NCBI GenBank assembly: GCA_913056385.1
Contig: CAJXND010000001.1
Coordinates: forward strand, 101,129 to 165,128
Source: an uncultured Ectothiorhodospiraceae bacterium
Lineage (GTDB): Bacteria; Pseudomonadota; Gammaproteobacteria; Nitrococcales; Nitrococcaceae
Reading direction: 5' to 3'
DNA: 64,000 bases
The translations under genes were made by a program, and so were the position numbers. The notes under the pieces are model-generated. The model was not told where the DNA came from and ran no database searches. It saw nothing but the letters and a program-made list of their open reading frames with translations. Positions 11,475 through 20,667 of this stretch are shown one piece after another (within the stretch, counting starts at the first letter, position 1; each line of letters opens with the position of its first letter).

Positions 11475-14400
11475 TCAGTGGAAATCGCGCGACCGGGTCT
11501 GCAACTCTCCCAGCAGGTGGCTGTGATCCTCGAGACGGCCGGCGATCAGGTGGCAGACATCGCCGCGGCGCTCCCATATGCCCACCACGCCGAGCAGTCG
11601 GGCGCTCACCACCAGTGATCGCTGGCGCGCAGCCAGATCCTTCCAGATCACGACATTGGTGCTGCCGGATTCGTCTTCCAGTGTCAGAAAGACCACGCCA
11701 CCGGCGGCGCCGGGTCGCTGCCGGTTGATCACCAGCCCGGCCGCCCGGGCAATTCGACGATGCTCCGTCCGTGCCAATTCGCAGACGGGGCGATAGCCGC
11801 TGCGTCGTAGCCGGTTGCGCAGCAGCGCCAGGGGGTGTCGGCCCAGCGTCAGTCCAAGGCTGCGATAGTCCCCCAGCAGATCCTCGGCTTCCGAAGGGGC
11901 GGGCAGCGCCGGCGGTGTCTCGGTCCCGGGGGCGGCGTCCAGTAAAGGGCCACGCGCCTCGATCCCGAGCACCTGCCACCATGCCTGACGCCGATGTCCA
12001 CCAATCCCGGCCAGGGCACCGGCATCGGCGAGTGCGCGCAGATTCCCGCGATCGAGCCCGGCGCGATGAGCCAGGTCGCCGATGTTGCTGAACGGCCCGT
12101 CCGTTTCGCGGCTCCGGCAGATACGCTCTGCCGCGGCCCGGCCGAGGCCACGGATCAACCGCAGGCCGAGGCGCAGGGCGGGCCGTCCGGATGCGTTGCC
12201 CTGATCAGGCTCGAGGCTGCAGTCCCAGTCGCTGTAACGGATATCCACGCCGTGCACCACGACACCGTGGGCGCGGGCATCCCGGACCAGCTGCGCCGGG
12301 GCGTAGAACCCCATGGGCTGGCTGTTGAGGAGGGCGCAGACAAAAACCTCGGGGTAGTGGCGCTTGATCCAGGCAGAGACATAGACGAGCAGGGCAAAGC
12401 TGGCGGCATGGGATTCCGGGAAGCCGTACTCGCCAAAACCGCAGATCTGCTCGAAGACCCGCTCGGCGAATGCGGGTGCATAGCCCCGCTTGGCCATCCC
12501 CTGAAGCAGCCGCTCGCGGAACGGGCCGAGTCCGCCCCGTTTCTTCCAGGCCGCCATCGCCCGACGCAGGGAATCCGCCTCCCCGGGGGTGAAGCCGGCG
12601 GCCACCACGGCCAGCTGCATGACCTGCTCCTGGAAGATGGGCACGCCGAGGGTGCGCTCGAGCACGCCGCGAACCTCGTCACTCGGGTAGTCCACTGCCT
12701 CGCTGCCCTCGCGGCGCCGCAGGTAGGGGTGGACCATGTCGCCCTGGATGGGGCCGGGTCGGACGATCGAGATTTCGATCACCAGATCGTAGAAACATGT
12801 CGGCCTGAGTCGCGGCAGCATGGCCATCTGCGCCCGCGACTCCACCTGGAAAACGCCTACTGTGTCGCCCTGGCAGAGCATTGCGTAGACGGACGGGTCC
12901 TCGGCCGGGATGTCCGCCAGCGTCAGACGGCGGCCGTGATGCTGTTCGATGAGCGCCAGGCTCCGGCGGATGGCGCTCAGCATGCCCAGGGCCAGGCAGT
13001 CGACCTTGAGCAGTCCCAGGGTCTCCAGGTCATCCTTGTCCCACTGGATGATGCTGCGTCCGGCCATGGCCGCGTTTTCGGTGGGGACCAGCTCGCTGAG
13101 CGGCCCCCGGCTGATCACGAATCCCCCGACATGCTGTGACAGGTGGCGCGGGAATCCGAGCAGCTCACGGGTGAGGGTGAGCAGGCGGTGGACCACCGGG
13201 TTCTGCGGATCGAATCCCGCCTCGCGCAGACGATCGTCGTCAATCGCCCGGCCGTCCCACCACTGCATGCTGCCCGCCAGCCGGTCGACCTGATCCCCAT
13301 CCAGCCCGAGCGCCTTGCCCACATCCCGCAGCGCGCTGCGGGGCCGATAGCTGATGACGGTGGCGGCCAGCGCTGCACGATGCCGGCCGTACTTGCGGTA
13401 GATGTACTGGATGACCTCCTCGCGGCGATCGTGCTCGAAGTCGACATCGATATCCGGCGGTTCGTTGCGCTCGCGGGAGATGAAGCGCTCGAATAGCAGG
13501 CTGGAGCGGGCAGGATCCACGGCGGTTATGCCCAGGCAGTAGCAGACGCTCGAGTTGGCGGCGGAGCCGCGCCCCTGGCAGAGAATGCCCTGACGTCGTG
13601 CGAAATCGACGATATCGTGCACCGTCAGGAAGTAGGGCTCGTAGGCCAGATCCTGAATCAGTTGCAGCTCGTGTTCGATGCTCTGGCGCACGCGTTCGGG
13701 GACCCCCGCCGGCCATCGCCGGTCGGCCCCGGTTTCCACCAGATGGCGTAGCCAGCTCGCGGGGGTATGCGTCGTCGGCACCAACTCTTCCGGATATTCG
13801 TAGCGCAGCTCGTCCAGGGAAAACCGGCAGCGCTCGGCGATATCCACTGTCTCGGCGAGCATGGCCGCCGGGTAGTCCCGGCCCAGGCGTTTGCGGGGGC
13901 GTAGATGCCGCTCGCCATTGCAGGCGAGTGCGTCGCCAAGCGTGCCCACCGGCTGCCCATGGCGAATGGCGGTGAGGGTGTCCTGCAGGGCGCGTCTCCC
14001 GCGCCGATGCATCAGAACGCCGCCGCTGGCCACCGCCGGCAGGCGATAGCGGTCGGCCAGCGCCTGGCAGTGGCCGAGTCGTTCGCGATCACGGCCGTCA
14101 TGCCGGATCTGCGCCGTCAGCCAGCTGCGTTTCGGAAAGATCCGGCGAAGCCATTCGATGTCGCCCTCATCGATGTCGGGTTCTGTCACGAGCAGGGCAA
14201 GGCAGCCCGGGATGCCATCCTGCAGGTCTGTGCGTTCAAGCCGATAGTGGCCCTTTTCCGCCTGACTCCGGCCCAGCGCAATGAGCGCGGAGAGCCGGCC
14301 ATAGGCGTAGCGGTCGGGCGCCAGCAGGACAAGATGCAGGCCGTCCGTCAGGCGGAACTCACTACCCACGATCAGTCGGACGCGGCGCTCACGGGCGGCC

Positions 14401-14570
14401 GCATGGGCCCGGACCACACCGGCGAGGGAGCATTCGTCGGTGATGGCCAGTGCCTCGTAGCCCAGCTCATCGGCCCGCCTGATCAACTCCTCGGGATGGG
14501 ATGCGCCCCGCAGGAAGCTGAAATTGCTGACACAGTGAAGCTCGGCATAGGCCGGCATCGTTGAATCCAT
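11475..14570 (-). CDS. dnaE2: Error-prone DNA polymerase DnaE2
   Basis: MDSTMPAYAELHCVSNFSFLRGASHPEELIRRADELGYEALAITDECSLAG (PHP domain), RGSAANSSVCYCLGIT, NEPPDIDVDFEHDRREEVIQYIYRKYGR. The track's 1346-aa ORF extends too far upstream, out of frame through the EamA gene. Confidence 0.95.
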   Translation of the reverse strand: MDSTMPAYAELHCVSNFSFLRGASHPEELIRRADELGYEALAITDECSLAGVVRAHAAARERRVRLIVGSEFRLTDGLHLVLLAPDRYAYGRLSALIALGRSQAEKGHYRLERTDLQDGIPGCLALLVTEPDIDEGDIEWLRRIFPKRSWLTAQIRHDGRDRERLGHCQALADRYRLPAVASGGVLMHRRGRRALQDTLTAIRHGQPVGTLGDALACNGERHLRPRKRLGRDYPAAMLAETVDIAERCRFSLDELRYEYPEELVPTTHTPASWLRHLVETGADRRWPAGVPERVRQSIEHELQLIQDLAYEPYFLTVHDIVDFARRQGILCQGRGSAANSSVCYCLGITAVDPARSSLLFERFISRERNEPPDIDVDFEHDRREEVIQYIYRKYGRHRAALAATVISYRPRSALRDVGKALGLDGDQVDRLAGSMQWWDGRAIDDDRLREAGFDPQNPVVHRLLTLTRELLGFPRHLSQHVGGFVISRGPLSELVPTENAAMAGRSIIQWDKDDLETLGLLKVDCLALGMLSAIRRSLALIEQHHGRRLTLADIPAEDPSVYAMLCQGDTVGVFQVESRAQMAMLPRLRPTCFYDLVIEISIVRPGPIQGDMVHPYLRRREGSEAVDYPSDEVRGVLERTLGVPIFQEQVMQLAVVAAGFTPGEADSLRRAMAAWKKRGGLGPFRERLLQGMAKRGYAPAFAERVFEQICGFGEYGFPESHAASFALLVYVSAWIKRHYPEVFVCALLNSQPMGFYAPAQLVRDARAHGVVVHGVDIRYSDWDCSLEPDQGNASGRPALRLGLRLIRGLGRAAAERICRSRETDGPFSNIGDLAHRAGLDRGNLRALADAGALAGIGGHRRQAWWQVLGIEARGPLLDAAPGTETPPALPAPSEAEDLLGDYRSLGLTLGRHPLALLRNRLRRSGYRPVCELARTEHRRIARAAGLVINRQRPGAAGGVVFLTLEDESGSTNVVIWKDLAARQRSLVVSARLLGVVGIWERRGDVCHLIAGRLEDHSHLLGELQTRSRDFH

Positions 14571-14575
14571 CACCC

Positions 14576-15502
14576 TCAGCCGTCCGGCTGACGCTGAGCC
14601 CGGGGCAGTGTGAGCAGGACGACCGAACCCGTCAGCAGGATGGCGCCGAACAGTCCGTAGGTGCCCAGCGCCTCGTCGAGTATCAGCCAGGCCAGCAGCG
14701 CCGCACCCAGCGGCTCCAGCAGCACCAGGATGCTGGAGACGGTGGCGGTGGTATGCCGCAGTCCATTGAAGAAGAACACGTACCCCAGCGTGGTCGGGAT
14801 CAGCGAAATGTAGAGCAGCGCCGGGACGGCGATGGCAGCACCCTCCAGCACGGGTGCAAAACCACTCCACAATGCCAGGGGGAGCATGGTCACCGCGCCG
14901 ACCCCGAATCCGAAGGCGGCGCTCTGCATAGGATGGACGCGTCCGGCGGCATGGCGGCCGATCAATGTAAAACCGGCGTAGAAGGCGGCGGCGGCCAGTG
15001 CGAGGCCGATCCCCGTCCACAGACCCGAGCCGAGTTGCAGCGCCTGGGGTGAAATCACCAGCAGGGCGGTGCCGGTGATGGCGATCAGCATCGCCGTCAG
15101 TATCCGACGTGTCAGGGGCTCGCGGAGCAGGATAGCCGCGAGCAGCGCCACCAGTACCGGCGCCAGGCACAGCGTGATCAGTGTGGCGAGTCCGGCGCCG
15201 ATCATTTTGACCGAGGCCAGATAACCCACCTGGAATCCGGTCTGCGCGAGTCCAAGGCCGATCAGCCAGCGGCGGTTGCCGGCCGGCAGTTTCATGAATT
15301 CGCTGCCCTGATAGAGCAGGCCGAGCAGCATGAAAAGCGGGGAAGCAATGACAAACCGGATGAAGGCCACGGTAAGCGGAGAGATATCCGTCTGCTCGAA
15401 GAGAATACGGGAGACGATGCCGGTGGTGCTCCAGAGTGTCGCGCCAATGGCAACCAGAAGCATGCCCCGGGTGGCATGGGAAGTGTGGGCCGGCGTCGAC
15501 AT
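14576..15502 (-). CDS. EamA/DMT-family transporter
   Basis: MSTPAHTSHATRGMLLVAIGATLWSTTGIVSRILFEQTDISPLTVAFIRFVIASPLFM; two EamA-like repeats, multiple TM segments, LEPLGAALLAWLILDEAL. Confidence 0.87.
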   Translation of the reverse strand: MSTPAHTSHATRGMLLVAIGATLWSTTGIVSRILFEQTDISPLTVAFIRFVIASPLFMLLGLLYQGSEFMKLPAGNRRWLIGLGLAQTGFQVGYLASVKMIGAGLATLITLCLAPVLVALLAAILLREPLTRRILTAMLIAITGTALLVISPQALQLGSGLWTGIGLALAAAAFYAGFTLIGRHAAGRVHPMQSAAFGFGVGAVTMLPLALWSGFAPVLEGAAIAVPALLYISLIPTTLGYVFFFNGLRHTTATVSSILVLLEPLGAALLAWLILDEALGTYGLFGAILLTGSVVLLTLPRAQRQPDG

Positions 15503-15542
15503 GGCGCGGGAGCATACGATATTCGAATATATAGCGGGCATT

Positions 15543-16994
15543 TCAGGCGAAGATTCCGTGCAGGTACCAGCGCCGCTGCCCACGCCGGTCCCGGAAAATC
15601 CAGATCCGCTGGCCCTGACGGGTCCTTGCGCGATAGTAATCGCGGGTGACGTCATGGCCGTCCCACCAGCCGGTCTCGATGCGCTCCGGACCATCCTCCA
15701 GCAGTAACGGCCTCGCCTCGTACTCCGGTTTCCCCTGCGGGCTTTTCAACGGGACAGGCTGCTTGAGTAGCCAGCACGGACGCGCAACGGTGGCCGGTAT
15801 GGTCTTTTGCTGAACAGCGCTTCCGGGTGGGTGATAGGCCCAGGCTTTCTCCGGGCGATGCTCCGCGTGTACGGCCAGCCTGTGCACCCGGGCCTCGCCC
15901 AGCCGGCTATTGAGGGTTTCGATCAGGCGATGCCAGTCCTCGGTGACGTTGCGATCATGGCCTTCATCGAGCAGATCAAGGGCGGTGCTGGTGCCCGGCA
16001 TGGGGTGGAAACGTCCCGCCCGCAGATGGATGGCGACCACGTCGCCGGACAGGGTCAGTCCGTCCAGGCGCCGATCCAGCAGCCACTTGAGATGACCGGC
16101 ATCCCGGCAGGGTGCCAGGACCCCGACGGGTAGCAGTGTGGGACGGCCCTGGCGATGATGCAGGGCGAAGCGCAGTCGCCTGATACCGGCATCGCGGCGT
16201 CGCAGGCTGATGCAGAGCTCATCGACAAGCCGCTGCAGCTCGGGCCGCAGCATATCGATGTCCGTAGCGGCCTCCAGCAATTGCAGCTGACGATCGAAAC
16301 GCGCCGGGGGCTGCCAGTTCTCGCGCGGGTCAGGGCGCTCGCCATGGGCTCGCTGTAGCATCTCCAGCAGCCCCCGTCCCAGGCGCCGCGTGGCGCCCGC
16401 TCTCGGCAGGGCACGAATGTCGCCGATGGTTTCGCAGCCAAGGCCCTGCAGGGCAGCCGTTACGCGCTGCTCGACAGGCAGAACGGCGATCGATAGCCCG
16501 CCGAGCCGCGGGGCCAGTGTTCTGCGTGCGGTGACAGGCGTCTCGTCGCCGGCGCGGGCCAACAGCCATGCCGCTGTCGGGGTCGGGGCAATGCCCATGG
16601 TGGCCCGATGGCCGAGTTGTCGGACGCCTTCCAGAATCCCCTGTCGCAGCGGCTCCAGTCCCTGGAAATAGCGCAGGCTGCCTTCGATCTCGAGCAGTAG
16701 CGCGGCGGGTGCCTGGAGGCTGACCCTCGGGCTGAAGCGACCTGCCCAGGTGGCGAGTCGCTCGAGGGCATGCCGCTCCCGTTCCGGGTCGCGCACATGG
16801 TGATGGCCATGTGCGACCAGTGCCCGGGCGGCCGTCGGTGTCATGTCCGGTTGAATGCCATGACGCCGGGCCTGGTGATTGCAACCGATGATCCGACCGG
16901 CCTCGCTGACGAACAGCGGTTGTTCAGCGTCCTGGCCACCGCTGAAGCATTCAACGGGCAGATGGAAAAAATGCAGGCACAGCCAGAGCATCAC
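15543..16994 (-). CDS. imuB: Y-family polymerase-like protein ImuB
   Basis: 483 aa; MMLWLCLHFFHLPVECFSGGQDAEQPLFV lacks the N-terminal catalytic Asp of active Y-family polymerases, as usual for ImuB; between imuA and dnaE2. Confidence 0.88.
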   Translation of the reverse strand: MMLWLCLHFFHLPVECFSGGQDAEQPLFVSEAGRIIGCNHQARRHGIQPDMTPTAARALVAHGHHHVRDPERERHALERLATWAGRFSPRVSLQAPAALLLEIEGSLRYFQGLEPLRQGILEGVRQLGHRATMGIAPTPTAAWLLARAGDETPVTARRTLAPRLGGLSIAVLPVEQRVTAALQGLGCETIGDIRALPRAGATRRLGRGLLEMLQRAHGERPDPRENWQPPARFDRQLQLLEAATDIDMLRPELQRLVDELCISLRRRDAGIRRLRFALHHRQGRPTLLPVGVLAPCRDAGHLKWLLDRRLDGLTLSGDVVAIHLRAGRFHPMPGTSTALDLLDEGHDRNVTEDWHRLIETLNSRLGEARVHRLAVHAEHRPEKAWAYHPPGSAVQQKTIPATVARPCWLLKQPVPLKSPQGKPEYEARPLLLEDGPERIETGWWDGHDVTRDYYRARTRQGQRIWIFRDRRGQRRWYLHGIFA

Positions 16995-17027
16995 GATTCA
17001 CTCAGTGCATACCGAAGTGACGCGCTC

Positions 17028-17702
17028 TCAGCCTTCCAGCGGCAGCGGCTGCTGTGCCCGAACGGGGGTTGTCGACCAGGTGTCCAGTTCGATGGTATCG
17101 GTCGGTATGCCGCGGCACTTGAGGATACGGATATCCAGACGCTGGCCACTGCTCTCGCCCAGTGTCAGCCGCAGGGCGGCCGGTGATCGTTCACTGGCGG
17201 CCGTCTGGCTGCGGAACAGCAACCCCATGCTGTTGCCGGATTCGGCGGCCAGCTGCAGCCGGCGCAGGCTGCGATCATCGCAGCGGCTTGGCCAGGCCAG
17301 GACGGCCGCGCAGGTGCCGCTGCGCAGGGCCTGCTCCACGGACCACAGGGCCTGTGGCGAGTCGGCGGGATGGATGATCAGAAGCCGTGACAGGTCGATG
17401 CCCTGGGCTGCCAGCGCCGGTGCATAGGGAACGAATGGCGGCGCGATCATGGCGATCCAGCGACCGCCACGGGAGAGTCGGGCGAGGGCGGGCATTACCA
17501 GGCGCAGTTCACCGATGCCATGCTCGTCATGCAGGATTTCGGTCAGTGCGCCGCCGGGAAAGCCGCCGCCTGGCAAGGCGCTGTCGAGCGCCGAGAATCC
17601 GCTGGGTACATGCGAACCAGCGGGATGGGCCGGGGATGGATGCCGTGCACTGGCGCGCCAGATGCCGGGTTGTTCGAGCAGCTGATCAATGGCCTGTTCC
17701 AT
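17028..17702 (-). CDS. imuA: ImuA, RecA/SulA-like cell division inhibitor family
   Basis: PSGFSALDSALPGGGFPGGALTEILHDEHGIGELRLVMPALARLSRGGRWIAMIAPPFVPYAPAL; synteny lexA-imuA-imuB. Confidence 0.87.
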   Translation of the reverse strand: MEQAIDQLLEQPGIWRASARHPSPAHPAGSHVPSGFSALDSALPGGGFPGGALTEILHDEHGIGELRLVMPALARLSRGGRWIAMIAPPFVPYAPALAAQGIDLSRLLIIHPADSPQALWSVEQALRSGTCAAVLAWPSRCDDRSLRRLQLAAESGNSMGLLFRSQTAASERSPAALRLTLGESSGQRLDIRILKCRGIPTDTIELDTWSTTPVRAQQPLPLEG

Positions 17703-17727
17703 GATGAACCTCTTGTCGATGCGAACG

Positions 17728-18357
17728 TCAGAGCCCGGAGCGGATCACGCCCACGCCAATGCCCTCGATGGCGAGGTCATCCTGACGCAGGTCCAGTTCG
17801 ATGGGCTCGAAGTCGGGGTTTTCCGGGAGAAGCCGGACAAGATGACCGGTCCGGGAGAAGCGTTTGACGGTGACCTCGTCGCGGATGCGGGCCACCACGA
17901 CCTGGCCCTCGCGAACTTCGGCAGTCCGGTGCACGGCGAGCAGGTCGCCATCGAGAATACCGGCGTCACGCATGCTCATGCCGCGGACCCGAAGCAGGTA
18001 GTCGGCGCCCGGCGAGAAAAGACCGGCGCTCACCTGATAGTGCTGATCGATATGGGCCTCGGCCAGCAGCGGACTGCCGGCCGCGACCCGGCCGACCACC
18101 GGGAGGCCGGGCTCCTCGACTTCGTCGCCATCGGCGAGGCCGGAAACGTCGATCAGACGAATGCCGCGCGAGGCACCGGGCTGGAGCGTAATGAAGCCCT
18201 TGCGGGCGAGGGCGCGCAGATGCTGCTCGGCGGCATTGGCCGAGCGAAAGCCCAGTTCCGCGGCGATCTCGCTACGCGTTGGAGGGTAGCCGGTGTTTGC
18301 CAGGAATCGCCGGATGAGGTTGAGAATCTGTTCCTGGCGAGGTGTCAATGCATTCAT
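17728..18357 (-). CDS. lexA: LexA repressor
   Basis: [50 protein letters not shown]; cleavage region [10 protein letters not shown]; catalytic [22 protein letters not shown]. Confidence 0.96.
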   Translation of the reverse strand: MNALTPRQEQILNLIRRFLANTGYPPTRSEIAAELGFRSANAAEQHLRALARKGFITLQPGASRGIRLIDVSGLADGDEVEEPGLPVVGRVAAGSPLLAEAHIDQHYQVSAGLFSPGADYLLRVRGMSMRDAGILDGDLLAVHRTAEVREGQVVVARIRDEVTVKRFSRTGHLVRLLPENPDFEPIELDLRQDDLAIEGIGVGVIRSGL

Positions 18358-18386
18358 GATGTAACTGCCGATGACAAGACGATTGA

Positions 18387-18402
18387 CTGTTAATCTATAC
18401 AG
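18387..18402. promoter_or_regulatory. LexA (SOS) box CTGTTAATCTATACAG
   Basis: Exact CTGT-N8-ACAG match, 30 bp from lexA ATG and 45 bp from relA ATG. Confidence 0.85.
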
Positions 18403-18446
18403 TACTGTATGGATGTTCAATACCCGCAGGCGGTAGAATTGACTGC

Positions 18447-20663
18447 ATGGTGAAAGTGAATGACAGCCCGACCGTCCGGCGTCCCGGTGATCAGTCCGTT
18501 GATCAGTGGCTCGATGCCATGCCGGTGCGGCTTGCCGAAGGCGAGCGCGAGCGTCTGGCCGACGCCTGGCGCTATGCCCGGATGCACTACGGTGACCACA
18601 CCCGTTCTCTGGGTGATCGGCGTTTCGATCATGCGGTGAGCGTCGCCGATATCCTTGCCGGGCTGGAGCTCGACGCGGATTCGCTGATCGCCGGTCTCCT
18701 GCATGATTTGCCCGCCTGTGACGGGCCGGATGTCACGACAATTGCCGAACAGGCCGGCGGGACCGTGGCCAGTCTGGTCGACGGCTGTCTGCGCATGGGG
18801 CAGGTCAGTCGTCTGCATGCCGCCGGGACGCCGGATAGCGAGGGCCGGCGGGCCGAAGCGCTGCGCAAGATGCTGCTGGCGATGGCGCGGGACATCCGCG
18901 TGGTCTTCCTCGTGCTCGCCGAGCGACTGCACGACATGCGGGTGCTGCGCGCGTTGCCCGAGGCCGATCAGCAGCGGATCGCGAGAGAGACGCTGGACCT
19001 CTATGCCCCGCTGGCCAATCGCCTGGGTATCTGGCAGATCAAGTGGGAGCTGGAGGACCTTTCCTTCCGTTATCTCGACCCCGACAGCTACAAGCGCATC
19101 GCCCGCCTGCTGGCCGAGAAGCGCGTCGATCGTGAGCGTTTCATACAGACCATGAAGTCGCGCATCGAGGAACATCTCCGCGAGGCGGGGCTTGATGCCG
19201 AGGTGACCGGTCGGCCCAAGCATATCTACAGCATCTGGCGAAAGATGCAGCGCAAGGGGCTGGGGTTCGACGAGCTGTTCGACCTGCGTGCCCTGCGGCT
19301 TCTGGTGAACAGTGTCCCCGCCTGCTACGCGGCCCTGGGCGTCGTCCACAGTCTCTGGCAGCCGATCCCGCGGGAGTTCGATGACTACATCGCCAGCCCC
19401 AAGGAGAACGACTATCGATCGTTGCATACCGCCGTGGTGGGCGATGGCGGGCGGCCGGTGGAGATCCAGATACGCACCCGGGAGATGCATGAGCAGGCGG
19501 AGCTCGGTATAGCCGCCCACTGGCGCTACAAGGAGGGGCGCGGCGAGGATCCGGATTTTGACGCCCGCGTGGCCTGGTTGCGCAAGCTGCTCGAATCGCC
19601 GCCGGACAGTGATGCCGATGACGACCTCATCGACCGTTTCCGGGCCGAAGTGTTCGAGGACCGGGTCTACGTCATCACGCCGAAAGGGGACGTGGTGGAC
19701 CTGCCGCGCGGCACGACGCCGCTGGACTTTGCCTACACGGTGCATAGCGAGATCGGCAACCACTGCCGCGGTGCGCGGGTCAACGGGCGCATGGTGCCGC
19801 TGACGCGGCCGTTGCAGAACGGCGATCAGGTCGAGATTCTCACTGCCCGCAATGCCCGGCCCAGCCGTGACTGGCTCAATCCCGCGCTCGGCTATCTCTC
19901 TTCCCCCCGTGCCAGGGCCAAGGTCCGTGCCTGGTTCCGTCAGCAGAACCAGGACAAGACCGCCGAGCTCGGCCGCGAGTTGCTCGCCCGCGAGCTCCAT
20001 CGTCTGGGGCTGGAGGACGTCAATCTCGAGGAACTCGCCGGACGATCACGGTTCCCGCGCCTGCCGGAGTTTCTGGCGGCAATTGGCCGCGGGGACATCA
20101 CCGGCGGGCAGATCGCGAGCCTGTTGCAGGACCGTCTGCTTCCGGCGGAGCCGAGTGGAAGCGAGTCACTACTGCGCGGCCGCCGCGGCAACGCATCGAA
20201 GTCGACCCGGCCGCAGGACGATGTCAGCATCTACGGCGTCGGCAACCTGATGACCCGTATTGCGCGGTGCTGTCAGCCGACGCCTGGTGATGCCATTCTG
20301 GGTTTCATCACCCGTGGCGAGGGGGTCACCATCCACCGCGCCGACTGCCCCAATGTCCAGCGTCTACAGGAAACGGCATCCGAACGCCTGATCGATGTGA
20401 GCTGGAGCGCCCGCACCGCGCGGCTCTACCCGGTGGATATCATCGTGGAGGCCTATGACCGGCGCGGTCTGATCCGCGATATCTCTTCGCTGCTGAACAA
20501 CGAGGGCATCAACGTTACGGCGGTGAATACCCGCACCGATCCGGATGACCAGGTGGCACGCATGGCGATCACCGTCGAGGTCGGCGATGTCGATCAGTTG
20601 AGCCGGATCATGCAGCGCATGGCGGGGCTGCGTAATATCCGTGATGTCCATCGCGCGGTCTGA
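18447..20663 (+). CDS. relA: RelA/SpoT-family (p)ppGpp synthetase (RelA-like)
   Basis: 738 aa; [61 protein letters not shown] domain [31 protein letters not shown]-terminal ACT; degenerate HD (HDLPACDG). Confidence 0.93.
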   Translation: MVKVNDSPTVRRPGDQSVDQWLDAMPVRLAEGERERLADAWRYARMHYGDHTRSLGDRRFDHAVSVADILAGLELDADSLIAGLLHDLPACDGPDVTTIAEQAGGTVASLVDGCLRMGQVSRLHAAGTPDSEGRRAEALRKMLLAMARDIRVVFLVLAERLHDMRVLRALPEADQQRIARETLDLYAPLANRLGIWQIKWELEDLSFRYLDPDSYKRIARLLAEKRVDRERFIQTMKSRIEEHLREAGLDAEVTGRPKHIYSIWRKMQRKGLGFDELFDLRALRLLVNSVPACYAALGVVHSLWQPIPREFDDYIASPKENDYRSLHTAVVGDGGRPVEIQIRTREMHEQAELGIAAHWRYKEGRGEDPDFDARVAWLRKLLESPPDSDADDDLIDRFRAEVFEDRVYVITPKGDVVDLPRGTTPLDFAYTVHSEIGNHCRGARVNGRMVPLTRPLQNGDQVEILTARNARPSRDWLNPALGYLSSPRARAKVRAWFRQQNQDKTAELGRELLARELHRLGLEDVNLEELAGRSRFPRLPEFLAAIGRGDITGGQIASLLQDRLLPAEPSGSESLLRGRRGNASKSTRPQDDVSIYGVGNLMTRIARCCQPTPGDAILGFITRGEGVTIHRADCPNVQRLQETASERLIDVSWSARTARLYPVDIIVEAYDRRGLIRDISSLLNNEGINVTAVNTRTDPDDQVARMAITVEVGDVDQLSRIMQRMAGLRNIRDVHRAV

Positions 20664-20667
20664 GGCC

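Noticed and set aside
14571-15515. N-terminal ~315 aa of the 1346-aa track ORF as part of DnaE2
   Set aside because: This is an out-of-frame reading of the EamA gene; DnaE2 PHP domain starts at MDSTMPAYAELHC (14570).
18417-20000. 527-aa minus-strand ORF
   Set aside because: Antisense to relA and overlapping the lexA/relA promoter.
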